Source of the DNA: Acetobacteraceae bacterium | GTDB taxonomy: Bacteria; Pseudomonadota; Alphaproteobacteria; Zavarziniales; Zavarziniaceae | Assembly (NCBI GenBank): GCA_947379865.1 | Contig: CANCOY010000078.1 | Coordinates: 1 to 17,734, forward strand | Length of the DNA stretch: 17,734 bases | Direction: 5' to 3' | Shown: positions 1 through 8,395 of the stretch, in pieces | Numbering within the stretch: the first letter of the stretch is position 1 | Layout of the letters: each line of letters starts with the position of its first letter | The notes under the pieces: generated by a model | What the model was told of the DNA's origin: nothing | The model's input: the letters and a program-made list of their open reading frames with translations, nothing else | The model's database searches: none | Program-made: the position numbers and the translations under genes

Positions 1-30
1 CCGCCCCCTAAGGGTGGTTTCGGGAATGCC

Positions 31-57
31 TCTGGCCCCTGTATACTCTGGGCCAGA
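31..57. promoter_or_regulatory. Perfect 8-bp inverted repeat around a TATACT box upstream of pmbA
   Basis: The arms TCTGGCCC (31-38) and GGGCCAGA (50-57) are exact reverse complements with an 11-nt loop. The loop contains TATACT (42-47), five of six matches to a sigma-70 -10 box, 25 nt before the pmbA ATG. No good -35 hexamer is visible at the expected distance. There is no T-run after the second arm, so it does not look like an intrinsic terminator. An operator overlapping the pmbA promoter is the preferred reading, but this is inference. The rest of 1-72 holds no gene I can support. Confidence 0.35.
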
Positions 58-72
58 ACCGAAAGGCCCCTG

Positions 73-1416
73 ATGAAACCCGCCGACACCCAGCTTGATC
101 TGCTTGCCTCTGTCATCGCCCGCGCCCGCAACCAGGGTGCCGATGCCGCTGACGCCATGATGTATGACAGCGCCAGTCTGTCCGTCTCGTGGCGGCTGGG
201 ACGGTTGGAGGATGTGGAGCGGTCCGAGAGCCGCGACCTTGGCCTGCGGGTGTTCTTTGGCAAGAGCCAGGCGTCGGCCTCGTCCACCCGCACCGATGGG
301 GCAGCGCTCGACGCCCTGGTGGACCGGGTCATCTCCATGGCCCGCGCCGCCCCGCCCGACCCCTGGTGCGGCCTGGCCGACCCCGACCTGCTGGAAAAGG
401 CCCCCCAGAACCTCGACCTGCACGATCCGGTGGAGCCGGAGGTGGAGGCCCTGATTGCCCGGGCCGCCGCCGCCGAGGATGCGGCCAGGGCCGTGCGCGG
501 CGTCACCAATTCCGAGGGCGCCGGTGGCTCGTGGGGGGAGGCCCGGGTCTCCTTGATGAGCAGCCACGGCTTTGCCCAGAGCTATCGCAGTTCCTCCCAT
601 TCCGTCAGCGTCTCGGTGGTGGCCGGTGAAGGCACGGGGATGGAGCGCGACTATGACTATTCCAGCGCCCGCCATGCCGGCGATCTGGAAGACCCCACCC
701 AGATCGGCACCTCTGCCGGCAAGCGCGCGGTGGAGCGGCTGAACCCGGCCAAGGTCGGCACTTCCAAGGTGCCGGTGGTGTTTGACCCCCGCGTCTCCCC
801 CTCGCTGGTGGGGCATCTGATCGGGGCGATTTCGGGCGCCGCCATTGCGCGCGGCACCAGCTTCCTCAAGGACCGGCTGGGGCAACAGATCTTTGCGCCG
901 GGCGTCGTCATCATGGACGAGCCGCACCGTAAGCGCGGCCTGCGCTCCCGCCCCTTTGATGGCGAGGGGGTGCGCACCACCTCGCGCCGCCTGATCGACG
1001 ACGGCACCCTGACGACCTGGCTGATGGACAGCGCCTCGGCCCGGCAGCTGGGCCTTGGCAGCACGGGCCATGCCTCGCGCGGGACCTCAGGCCCGCCGGG
1101 ACCGGCGCCGTCGAACCTTTATATGCTGCCGGGCAAGCTCAGCCGCGAGGCCCTGATCGGCGAGATTGCCGATGGCTTTTATGTGACGGAGCTGATCGGC
1201 ATGGGGGTGAACGGGGTTACCGGCGACTACAGCAGGGGGGCCGCCGGCTTCTGGATCGAGAATGGCAAGCTGGCCCGCCCGGTCAGCGGCCTGACCATTG
1301 CGGGCAATCTGAAGGACATGTTCCGCAGCCTGACACCCGCCGACGATCTGGTGTTCCGCCATGGCACCGACGTGCCCACGGTGCGGCTGGAAGGCCTGAC
1401 GGTGGCGGGGCGTTGA
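73..1416 (+). CDS. pmbA: PmbA/TldE family protein (TldD/PmbA peptidase family)
   Basis: This is a 447-aa protein, the usual length for PmbA/TldE. In enterobacteria TldE forms a cytoplasmic heterodimer with TldD that cleaves unfolded or modified peptides, for example in microcin B17 and CcdA processing. Family features visible are the N-terminal GRLEDVERSESRDLGLRVF segment (about 43-61), the central VVFDPRVSPSLVGHL stretch and the C-terminal GMGVNGVTGDYSRGAAGFWI block (about 376-395). No HExxxH metal site is seen, which fits the TldE/PmbA subunit rather than the catalytic TldD; no tldD lies in this window. The ATG at 73 gives a family-typical N-terminus, with only a weak ribosome site (GAAAGG) before it. 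Its TGA overlaps the next gene's TTG start, so the two are probably co-translated. Confidence 0.93.
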   Translation: MKPADTQLDLLASVIARARNQGADAADAMMYDSASLSVSWRLGRLEDVERSESRDLGLRVFFGKSQASASSTRTDGAALDALVDRVISMARAAPPDPWCGLADPDLLEKAPQNLDLHDPVEPEVEALIARAAAAEDAARAVRGVTNSEGAGGSWGEARVSLMSSHGFAQSYRSSSHSVSVSVVAGEGTGMERDYDYSSARHAGDLEDPTQIGTSAGKRAVERLNPAKVGTSKVPVVFDPRVSPSLVGHLIGAISGAAIARGTSFLKDRLGQQIFAPGVVIMDEPHRKRGLRSRPFDGEGVRTTSRRLIDDGTLTTWLMDSASARQLGLGSTGHASRGTSGPPGPAPSNLYMLPGKLSREALIGEIADGFYVTELIGMGVNGVTGDYSRGAAGFWIENGKLARPVSGLTIAGNLKDMFRSLTPADDLVFRHGTDVPTVRLEGLTVAGR

Positions 1417-2204
1417 GCGACCTCGCCCTGCTGGTTGCCGCCGCGCGGGAGGCGGGCGCCATCGCCATGGATTTTGCCCGGGATGGCTTTACCACCTGGG
1501 ACAAGGCCAAGGGCGATCCCGTGACCGAGGCCGACATCGCCATCGACCGCCTGCTGCGCCAGCGCCTGCTGGAGGCCCGGCCCGATTATGGCTGGCTTTC
1601 CGAAGAAACCGCCGATGATCCGGAGAGGCTTAACCGCCAGCGCGTCTTCGTGGTGGACCCAATCGATGGCACCCGCGCCTATATCAAGGGGGCGCCGCAT
1701 TACTGCGTCAGCATTGCCGTGGTGGAAGATGGGCGGCCGGCCCATGCCTGCATCTTCAACCCCGCCACCGACGAGCTGTTCGCGGCAGAAGTTGGCGGCG
1801 GCGCCCGCCTGAATGGCCAGTTGATCACCGTCAGCGACCGGGCCGAGATGCCGGGTGCCCGGGTGATCGGGCCACGCGGCCTGTTCACCCATCCCAGCTG
1901 GGCCACGCCCTGGCCGGAACTGGACATCAACGACCGCAATTCCATTGCCTATACCATTGCCCTGGTGGCGTCCGGCGGCTTTGACGCCTCGGTCACCCTG
2001 TCGGGCAAAAGCGACTGGGACATTGCGGCGGCTGACCTGATCATTGCCGAGGCGGGCGGCCATGCGACCGACCATCTGGGCAACCGATTTCGTTACAACC
2101 AGCCGGTTACCCGCCATCTGAACGCGATTTCCGCCGGCCCCGTGCTGCACGACTGGCTGGTGGACAAGCTGCGCGAGTTCAAGCCACCCGAAAAGACCGC
2201 CTGA
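1413..2204 (+). CDS. cysQ: 3'(2'),5'-bisphosphate nucleotidase / inositol monophosphatase family (CysQ-like)
   Basis: This 263-aa protein is a Mg/Li-sensitive phosphatase of the inositol monophosphatase superfamily. The metal site is complete: E64-E65, the DPIDGT motif (82-87) and the C-terminal SDWDIAAADLIIAEAGG block (about 200-215). Family members near pmbA in alphaproteobacteria are usually annotated as CysQ, which removes 3'-phosphoadenosine 5'-phosphate from sulfate assimilation. Substrate cannot be decided from sequence alone, and inositol or histidinol phosphate remain possible. The start is TTG at 1413, sharing the TTGA with the pmbA stop; a GGTGGCGGGG run just upstream can serve as ribosome site. 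The gene ends 10 bp from the convergent molybdoenzyme gene, with no terminator hairpin visible between them. Confidence 0.85.
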   Translation: MSDLALLVAAAREAGAIAMDFARDGFTTWDKAKGDPVTEADIAIDRLLRQRLLEARPDYGWLSEETADDPERLNRQRVFVVDPIDGTRAYIKGAPHYCVSIAVVEDGRPAHACIFNPATDELFAAEVGGGARLNGQLITVSDRAEMPGARVIGPRGLFTHPSWATPWPELDINDRNSIAYTIALVASGGFDASVTLSGKSDWDIAAADLIIAEAGGHATDHLGNRFRYNQPVTRHLNAISAGPVLHDWLVDKLREFKPPEKTA

Positions 2205-2214
2205 GCCGCACTTT

Positions 2215-4314
2215 TCAGGCCCCGCGCACCCACACTGCACTGTCGTGGAACACGGCGCCCCCTGCGGGCAGGGCGGCATCGGCCCCGGTAAGAGTATTGA
2301 TGCCGATGCCTTCCACAAAGGCGCCATTGGGGTGCAGGGATTCCACCACCACGGTGCCCCGTCCCAGCCCCTCGAACAGCTTCAGGTGCAGGGCCACCGT
2401 GCCGCGCCTGTTGCCAAGGCGGATCAGGGCGCCATCCCCCAGACCAAGTGCGGCGGCATCGTCGGGGTGCAGCAGGGCACAGGGCCGACCTTCGCGGGCG
2501 CGGCTGCCGGGGGTTTCGGTGAAGCTGGAATTGAGGAAACTGCGGGCAGGTGCCGTGACCAGGCGGAAGGGATGGGTTTCGTCCGCCGCCTCCACCACGG
2601 CCCAGTGATCGGGCAGGGCGGGCAGGCGGTGGCCTTCGGGGCCAAAGCGGCTCCAGTCGGGCGCGAAGGCAAAGCGCCGGTCGGGGGTGGCAAAGCCATC
2701 AAGGAAATGGGCCGTCTCGAACGGCAGGGCGCATTCATGGGCATTGCCAGCGCCAAAGCCCTCAATCCCCGGCCAGCCGGCACTGGCGCAGGTGGCCTCA
2801 ACCAGTTCCCGCGCCGTCATGCCAAAGCCCGGATGCGCGGCCCCCAGACGCTGGGCCAGGCCCAAGATCACCTCGTGGTTCGAGCGACAGTCGCCCGGCG
2901 CCTCAACCATCTTCAGGCCCAGCGACACAAAGGTGTGGCCGCCACCCAGATAGACATCATCATGTTCCACAAAGGTGGTGGCGGGCAGCACCACATCGGC
3001 CAGTTGCGCCGTGTCCGTCATGAACTGTTCGTGGACGCACAGGAACAGGTCGTCGCGCATCAGGCCAGCACGCACCAAAGCAGAATCCGGGCAGACCACG
3101 GCGGGATTGGTGTTCTGCACGATCATCGCTGTTACCGGCGGGCCGCCCTTCAGGGCCACCGGGTCACCCGTCAGGACCGGCCCCAGTTGCGACATGTCGA
3201 GGGTGCGGATGCCCGGCTGGCGCGCGTCCAGCCCCTCGATCAGGTTGCGGTCGTAACTGTATAGATCCCAGTTGGCAAACAGGGCACCGCCGCCCCGCTG
3301 CGCCCAGGCCCCCGTGACGGCTGGCAGGCAGGCGGCCGCATGCATGTTGACGGCGCCATTGCGGCTGCGGGCAAAGCCATAGCCAAGGCGCAGGAAGGCG
3401 CGCCTGGTCGAGCCCCAGAGATGGGCCAGTTCCACGATCTGCGCCGCCGGCACGCCGGTGATGGCCTCTGCCCAGGCGGGCGTGCGGCTGGCCAGATGGG
3501 CTTCCAGGGCGTCGGCGCCAGAGGTCAGGCGGGCCATGTAATCCCGGTCGGCCAGGCCATCGCGGAACAGCACATGCATCACGCCACAGGCCAGCGCCGC
3601 GTCGGTGCCGGGCTTGGGGCAGATGTGCAGGTCCGCCACCTCGGCCGTGGGGGTGCGATAGGGGTCCACCACCACCAGCCGGGCACCCCGCGTTTTGCGG
3701 GCGCGGCTGATGTGGGTCATCAGGTTGACCTGGGTTGAAACCGGATTGGCGCCCCAGACCAGCACCACATCCGCTTCCTCGATCTCGCGCGCATCCACCC
3801 CCCGGATGGCGCCGGTGCCAGCGGCATAGCCGGTGCGCGCCAGCGTCGAGCAGATGGTGTTCAGCTGGTTGGAATAGCCCATGACATGGCGCAGGCGGTT
3901 GATGCCATCGCGCTGCACCAGCCCCATGGTGCCGGCAAAATAATAGGGCCACACCGCCTCGCTGCCATGGCGGGCCGTGGCCACCTGAAAAGCCTCTGCC
4001 ACCCGGTCCAGCGCCTCGTCCCATGATACCGGGGCAAAGCGGCCCTCGCCCTTGGCGCCTACCCGGACGAGCGGCTGGGTCAGGCGGTCGGGGTGGTGCA
4101 CCCGCTCGGCATAGCGGGCGACCTTGGCGCAGACGACGCCGGCGGTATAGGGCTGGGCCGCATTGCCCCGCACCCGGCCGATGCGATCCGGCCCCAGGCG
4201 CTCCACCTCCAGCGAACAGGCGGACGGGCAGTCATGCGGGCAGGTGGACAGCTGCCAGTCGCCGCTGCGGGCAGGCGGGCGGGCGGGCATGGTGGTTCCA
4301 TCAGCAGGCGACAT
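2215..4314 (-). CDS. Molybdopterin (bis-MGD) oxidoreductase, DMSO reductase superfamily
   Basis: This is a 699-aa catalytic subunit of the BisC/DMSO-reductase superfamily. It has an N-terminal 4Fe-4S motif with Cys25, Cys29, Cys33 (C-x3-C-x3-C) and Cys62, then the Mo-pterin body, including VLVWGANPVSTQVN (about 184-197), and a C-terminal cofactor-binding domain with SLHPNGAF near the end. Cys155 in NTICSTLARTG sits where the Mo-ligating residue is expected. No Tat signal or membrane segment is visible, so it is probably cytoplasmic. The start is ATG at 4314: GGGGGA (4326-4321) lies 6 nt upstream, and a longer in-frame reading to 4488 adds 58 unconserved residues. No iron-sulfur, membrane-anchor or MobA/chaperone gene is adjacent. 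The substrate is unknown. It is transcribed against its neighbours and separates pmbA-cysQ from the lipid A operon. Confidence 0.88.
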   Translation of the reverse strand: MSPADGTTMPARPPARSGDWQLSTCPHDCPSACSLEVERLGPDRIGRVRGNAAQPYTAGVVCAKVARYAERVHHPDRLTQPLVRVGAKGEGRFAPVSWDEALDRVAEAFQVATARHGSEAVWPYYFAGTMGLVQRDGINRLRHVMGYSNQLNTICSTLARTGYAAGTGAIRGVDAREIEEADVVLVWGANPVSTQVNLMTHISRARKTRGARLVVVDPYRTPTAEVADLHICPKPGTDAALACGVMHVLFRDGLADRDYMARLTSGADALEAHLASRTPAWAEAITGVPAAQIVELAHLWGSTRRAFLRLGYGFARSRNGAVNMHAAACLPAVTGAWAQRGGGALFANWDLYSYDRNLIEGLDARQPGIRTLDMSQLGPVLTGDPVALKGGPPVTAMIVQNTNPAVVCPDSALVRAGLMRDDLFLCVHEQFMTDTAQLADVVLPATTFVEHDDVYLGGGHTFVSLGLKMVEAPGDCRSNHEVILGLAQRLGAAHPGFGMTARELVEATCASAGWPGIEGFGAGNAHECALPFETAHFLDGFATPDRRFAFAPDWSRFGPEGHRLPALPDHWAVVEAADETHPFRLVTAPARSFLNSSFTETPGSRAREGRPCALLHPDDAAALGLGDGALIRLGNRRGTVALHLKLFEGLGRGTVVVESLHPNGAFVEGIGINTLTGADAALPAGGAVFHDSAVWVRGA

Positions 4315-4479
4315 GGCAATTCCCCCACCGCACCCGAGGCGGCCAGAGCCAAGCATGACCAGCCCCGCCCACGGGTTCAACTGCGAAGTGGCAATGGCGA
4401 AGTCGCGGGGTGGACTTCGCCCCTGCCCCGCCGCGTGGTAGTGTCGCCGCGCTTGCAGGTTCCAGAAAGGCAGGCCTTC
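4315..4479. promoter_or_regulatory. Divergent intergenic region (molybdoenzyme / msbA)
   Basis: This 165-bp gap lies between two divergent starts, so it must carry promoters for both the molybdoenzyme gene and the lipid A operon. On the minus strand TTGAAC (4380-4375) with a poor -10 (CATGCT, 4357-4352) at 17-nt spacing is a weak candidate. I see no convincing plus-strand promoter. A perfect inverted repeat at 4396-4421 is listed separately. AGAAAGG (4464-4470) is the likely ribosome site for msbA. Confidence 0.5.
4396..4421. repeat. Perfect 9-bp inverted repeat, candidate operator or leader hairpin
   Basis: The arms GGCGAAGTC (4396-4404) and GACTTCGCC (4413-4421) are exact reverse complements separated by 8 nt. 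A partial direct copy of the left arm, GCGAAGTG, lies just upstream (4383-4390). No T-run follows on either strand, which argues against an intrinsic terminator. It sits 58 nt before the proposed msbA start and 81 nt before the molybdoenzyme start. It could be a regulator site for either gene or a hairpin in the msbA leader. Confidence 0.5.
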
Positions 4480-6336
4480 TTGTCCCAATCAAAACACCCC
4501 CGTGAACGCGCCTCTGCCGCACCGGCTTTACCCAAGGGTGGGCCCACCCCGTCCGGCACGCTGATCTGGCGTCTTGTTCGCGAATATGTCCGCCCCCAGG
4601 CCTGGCGCCTGGTTGTTGCCGGCCTGTGCATGGCCATTGTTGCCGCCACCACGGGCGCGCTGGCCTGGCTGTTGCAGCCGGCGGTGGACAAGATTTTCAT
4701 CGACCGGGATCCGATGATGCTGTGGCTGGTGCCGGCGGGCGTGATTGCGGTCACCGTGGTCAAGTCCCTGGCCGACTATGCCCAGAGCATGGTCATGGCC
4801 TTTGTTGGCCAGCGCATCATTGCCGATACCCAGGTGCGCCTGTTCGGCCACATGATGCGCGCCGATCTGGCCTGGCTGAACAATTCCCATACCGGCAAGC
4901 TGATGGCCTCGTTCCTTTACGACGTGCAGCTGCTGCGCGAATCAGTCAGCCGGGCGATTACCGGCATGGCCAAGGATTTCCTCTCGGTGGTGTTTCTGGC
5001 AGGCGTCATGTTCTGGCAGAATTGGCAGCTGGGCCTTGTTTCGGTCTTTGTCTTTCCGGTGGCAGGCATGGCCATGCGCCGGCTGGGCAAGCGCATGCGC
5101 AAGGCGTCTGGCCTGGCCCAGGCCGAAACCGGCACCCTTTCAGCCCTGCTGAACGAGCGGCTGGCCGGCGCCCGCCTGGTCAAGGCCTATGGCATGGAAG
5201 CAACCGAGACCGAGCGCGTGCGCGTCTCCATCGACCGCCGCCTTGGCCATATCATGAAGACCGTGGCCACCCGCTCTGCCGCCTCACCCATTACCGACGC
5301 GCTGGGCGGCATCGCCATTGCCACCACCATTCTTTATGCCGGCAATGCCGCCCGGGCCGACGCCATGTCGCTGGGCGCCTTCACATCGTTCCTGGGCGCC
5401 ATGCTCATGGCCTATCAGCCGCTGAAGTCGCTGGCCAATATGAACGCCGCCGTGCAGGAGGGCCTGGCCGCCGCCGAGCGCGTCTTTGCCACCCTGGATG
5501 TGGAGCCCGCCATCCGTGACGAGCCGGGGCGCCCCGCCCTGAAGATCGCCGGGGGCGAGATCGCCTTTGACAATGTGCGCATGGTCTATCCCGACGGCAC
5601 CGTGGCGCTGGATGGCGTGTCGTTCATCGTGCCCGCCGGCCAGACCCTGGCACTGGTTGGCCCGTCTGGTGGTGGCAAGACCACCTCGCTTAACCTCATT
5701 CCCCGCTTCTGGGAGGCCACGGGCGGCAAGGTGACCATCGATGGCCAGAGTGTTTCTTCGGTAAGCCTCGACTCCCTGCGCAGCCACATGGCGCTGGTGG
5801 CCCAGGACGCCACCCTGTTCGACGATACGGTCGCCTCCAACATCGCTTATGGCCGCCCCGACGCCAGCCGCGCCGAGATCGAGGCTGCCGCCCGCGACGC
5901 CGCCGCCGACGATTTCATCCGCGACCTGCCTGAGGGCTATGATTCGGTGGTGGGCGAGAATGGCGTGAAGCTGTCGGGCGGTCAGCGCCAGCGCATCGCC
6001 ATTGCCCGGGCCATGCTGCGCAATGCGCCGATCCTGCTGCTGGACGAGGCCACCTCGGCCCTCGACACCGAATCCGAGGCGCGGGTGCAGACAGCCCTGG
6101 CGCGGCTGATGAAGGGCCGCACCACGGTGCTGATCGCCCATCGTCTGTCTACGGTGGTAGATGCCGACCGGATCGTGGTAATTGAACATGGCCGGGTGGT
6201 GGAAACCGGTCGCCATGCCGAACTTGTCGCATCCGGCGGCGCCTATGCCCGTCTCTATGCCCAGCAGGGTGCAAGTGAACCAGCCGTCCTGACCGCCGTA
6301 CCAGATCGGGTTCCGGCCGGGTTCGCCGCCGGTTAA
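4480..6336 (+). CDS. msbA: Lipid A export ABC transporter, permease/ATP-binding protein MsbA
   Basis: This 618-aa fused ABC exporter half-transporter flips core-lipid A across the inner membrane as a homodimer. The N-terminal half is an ABC transmembrane domain; the first helix is around residues 43-65 and a pair lies around 165-195. The nucleotide-binding domain (about 358-595) has Walker A GPSGGGKTT (394-402), Q-loop Q442, signature LSGGQ (498-502), Walker B ILLLDEA (518-524) and H-loop H554. The start chosen is TTG at 4480, preceded by AGAAAGG; GTG codons at 4435 and 4441 are alternatives, and no ATG occurs before the first helix. It heads a four-gene lipid A/Kdo cluster, which supports MsbA over other ABC exporters. 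The stop is 12 bp before the next gene. Confidence 0.88.
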   Translation: MSQSKHPRERASAAPALPKGGPTPSGTLIWRLVREYVRPQAWRLVVAGLCMAIVAATTGALAWLLQPAVDKIFIDRDPMMLWLVPAGVIAVTVVKSLADYAQSMVMAFVGQRIIADTQVRLFGHMMRADLAWLNNSHTGKLMASFLYDVQLLRESVSRAITGMAKDFLSVVFLAGVMFWQNWQLGLVSVFVFPVAGMAMRRLGKRMRKASGLAQAETGTLSALLNERLAGARLVKAYGMEATETERVRVSIDRRLGHIMKTVATRSAASPITDALGGIAIATTILYAGNAARADAMSLGAFTSFLGAMLMAYQPLKSLANMNAAVQEGLAAAERVFATLDVEPAIRDEPGRPALKIAGGEIAFDNVRMVYPDGTVALDGVSFIVPAGQTLALVGPSGGGKTTSLNLIPRFWEATGGKVTIDGQSVSSVSLDSLRSHMALVAQDATLFDDTVASNIAYGRPDASRAEIEAAARDAAADDFIRDLPEGYDSVVGENGVKLSGGQRQRIAIARAMLRNAPILLLDEATSALDTESEARVQTALARLMKGRTTVLIAHRLSTVVDADRIVVIEHGRVVETGRHAELVASGGAYARLYAQQGASEPAVLTAVPDRVPAGFAAG

Positions 6337-6348
6337 GGCCGACAACCG

Positions 6349-7086
6349 ATGAATCCCATACGTCGTCTCTTGAAATCCCAGGCTGCGCGCGACGCCTTGC
6401 CCTGGATCGTTGCGCGTTTCATCCGCCTTGCCCGCCTCACCACCCGGTTCAGCGAGCGTGGCCGCGAGGTGCCAGATGCCTATTGGCGCGCGGGCAAGCC
6501 CTTCATCCTCACCTTCTGGCATGGCCGCATGATGCTGATGGCCCCCGTCTGGCCGGCTGGCACGCCCATGCACATGCTGATCAGCCATCACCGCGACGGC
6601 GAATACATTGCCCGTGCCATGGGCATGCTTGGCATCGGCACGGTGCGTGGCTCGAGCAATAACGGCGGCACCGCCGCGCTGCGGCGCATGCTGAAGGCCA
6701 TGGAGGCAGGCGACTGTGTGGGGATCACCCCGGATGGGCCGGCCGGGCCACGCATGCGCGCCTCATCAGGCATCATTGCCGCCGCCCGTCTGGGTGGTGT
6801 GCCGATCATTCCCGTCACCTTCTCGGTGGCGCGCTGCCGGATCCTGGGCAGTTGGGACCGCTTCATGCTGGCCTGGCCCTTCACACGGGGGGTCTATCTA
6901 TGGGGTCAGCCCATCCATGTCCCCCGGGATGCCGATCCGGCCGCACAGGAAGCCGCGCGCCTGGCGGTGGAAAATGCCCTGAATGCACTTACCGCCGAGG
7001 CTGACCGCCTGATGGGGGTGCCGGCTGTGGCGCCGGACCCTGCGCCGGAAGCCCTGCCGGCGCCAAGCCTTGCGGGCGTGGCCTGA
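6349..7086 (+). CDS. Lysophospholipid acyltransferase family protein (DUF374)
   Basis: This 245-aa protein belongs to the DUF374/COG2121 branch of glycerophospholipid-type acyltransferases. Diagnostic stretches are TFWHGRMM (H58), ISHHRDGEYIA (H80/H81 and D83, the likely catalytic His-Asp pair), VRGSSNNGG (about 99-107) and ITPDGPAGPR (126-135). The final 20 or so residues are Pro/Ala-rich and probably disordered. The family is regularly found between msbA and waaA in alphaproteobacteria, so a role in acylating lipid A, a Kdo-lipid intermediate or a phospholipid is likely, but the substrate is not established. The start is ATG 6349, 12 bp after msbA, with only a weak ribosome site. The stop is 4 bp before the preferred waaA ATG. 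Confidence 0.85.
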   Translation: MNPIRRLLKSQAARDALPWIVARFIRLARLTTRFSERGREVPDAYWRAGKPFILTFWHGRMMLMAPVWPAGTPMHMLISHHRDGEYIARAMGMLGIGTVRGSSNNGGTAALRRMLKAMEAGDCVGITPDGPAGPRMRASSGIIAAARLGGVPIIPVTFSVARCRILGSWDRFMLAWPFTRGVYLWGQPIHVPRDADPAAQEAARLAVENALNALTAEADRLMGVPAVAPDPAPEALPAPSLAGVA

Positions 7087-7090
7087 GGCG

Positions 7091-8395
7091 ATGCTGGCGG
7101 CCCGCACCTATGGCCTGCTGACCCGGCTTGCCGCCCCGGCCGTGCGCCTGCTGCTGGCCCGCCGGATGCGCCGGGGCAAGGAAGACCCGCTGCGTCTGCC
7201 CGAACGGCTGGGCCAGGCCGGTCTGGCCCGCCCGGGCGGCAGGCTTGCCTGGATTCATGCCGCCAGCGTTGGCGAGGCCCTGTCGATCCTGCCGCTGGTG
7301 ACGCGACTTCAGGCGCTTGACCTCCAGGTGCTGGTAACAACGGGTACGGTTACATCGGCCCGCCTGATGGCAGAACGTCTGCCCCCGGGCGCCCTGCACC
7401 AATTTGTCCCCGTTGATCTGCCAGGGGCGGTCAACCGCTTTCTCGACCATTGGCACCCTGATCTGGCGATCTGGGTGGAATCGGAACTCTGGCCCAATCT
7501 GGTGCTGGCGGCGGCCAGGCGCGGGATTCCCATGGCGCTGGTCAATGCCCGCATGTCGGCCGCAAGCGCGCGTGGCTGGGGCCGCCTGCCGGGGCTGGCG
7601 CGGCCCCTGATGCGGGCCTTTGCCATCATCATGGCCCAAAGCAATGAAGACGCAGAACGCTTTCGGTTACTAGGCGCACAGAACGTGAGCGTGCCCGGCA
7701 ACCTCAAGGTGGCAGCCGAACCGCTTGCGGCCGATGCCGGGGCGCTTGCCCATCTCGACACCACCCTTGGCGCCCGCCCACGCTGGCTGGCGGCCAGCAC
7801 CCATGCCGGGGAAGAGCGCATTGCCGCCCGCGTGCACCTGCACCTGCGCACCACCCACCCCGACCTGATCACCCTGATCGTGCCCCGCCATCCGGCGCGG
7901 GGGGGCGAGATTGCCGCCGATCTGGCCGGCCTCGGCCTGAGGGTGGCGCGCCGGGCCAATGGCGACCTGCCCGATGCCCGTACCGACATCTATCTGGCCG
8001 ACACGCTGGGCGAACTGGGCCTGTTCTATCGCCTAGCCCCCATTGCCTTTGTGGGCAATTCCCTGCTGCCGGGTGGCGGCCATAATCCGCTGGAACCGGC
8101 CCGGCTTTGCGCCGCCGTGCTGTCTGGCCCGCGCACCGCCAATTTCACCGAGGCCTTCGCCGCACTTGAGCAGGGCGGCGCCGTGCAGATTGTTGCCGAT
8201 GCCGAGGCCCTGGCCGCCGCCGTGGCCGCCCTGCTTGCCGATCCCCAGGCCGTGGCTGCCGCCGGCGCCCGGGCAGCACAGATCGCGCTGGCCGACACCG
8301 GCGTGCTGGACCGCATCCTCCACCTGATGACACCCCTCATGTTGCATACCCCGCCTGCCCTGCCCGGGAGAAGACACGGCGATGCGGCCGCCTGA
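7091..8395 (+). CDS. waaA: 3-deoxy-D-manno-octulosonic acid (Kdo) transferase
   Basis: This 434-aa GT30 glycosyltransferase transfers Kdo from CMP-Kdo to lipid IVA at the inner face of the cytoplasmic membrane. It has a hydrophobic N-terminal anchor (about 8-24), RRGKEDPLRLPERLG (27-41), the catalytic HAASVGE motif (E62), VESELWPN (129-136), GNLK (203-206), ASTHAGEE (235-242), RHPAR (266-270) and GNSLLPGGGHNPLEP (322-336). These are the full set expected for WaaA/KdtA. ATG 7091 gives the usual N-terminus; an in-frame TTG at 7070 inside the upstream gene is less likely. Its last 14 nt overlap lpxK. Whether it adds one or two Kdo residues cannot be read from the sequence. Confidence 0.95.
   Translation: MLAARTYGLLTRLAAPAVRLLLARRMRRGKEDPLRLPERLGQAGLARPGGRLAWIHAASVGEALSILPLVTRLQALDLQVLVTTGTVTSARLMAERLPPGALHQFVPVDLPGAVNRFLDHWHPDLAIWVESELWPNLVLAAARRGIPMALVNARMSAASARGWGRLPGLARPLMRAFAIIMAQSNEDAERFRLLGAQNVSVPGNLKVAAEPLAADAGALAHLDTTLGARPRWLAASTHAGEERIAARVHLHLRTTHPDLITLIVPRHPARGGEIAADLAGLGLRVARRANGDLPDARTDIYLADTLGELGLFYRLAPIAFVGNSLLPGGGHNPLEPARLCAAVLSGPRTANFTEAFAALEQGGAVQIVADAEALAAAVAALLADPQAVAAAGARAAQIALADTGVLDRILHLMTPLMLHTPPALPGRRHGDAAA

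Noticed and set aside
4093..4479. Upstream extension of msbA to an ATG at 4093
   Set aside because: The added 129 residues are antisense to the molybdoenzyme N-terminus and span the divergent gap; MsbA length fits a start near 4480.
5284..6591. A 435-codon minus-strand open frame opposite msbA
   Set aside because: It lies antisense to the ATP-binding domain of MsbA, and its His/Gly/Gln-rich composition is that of a GC-driven shadow frame.
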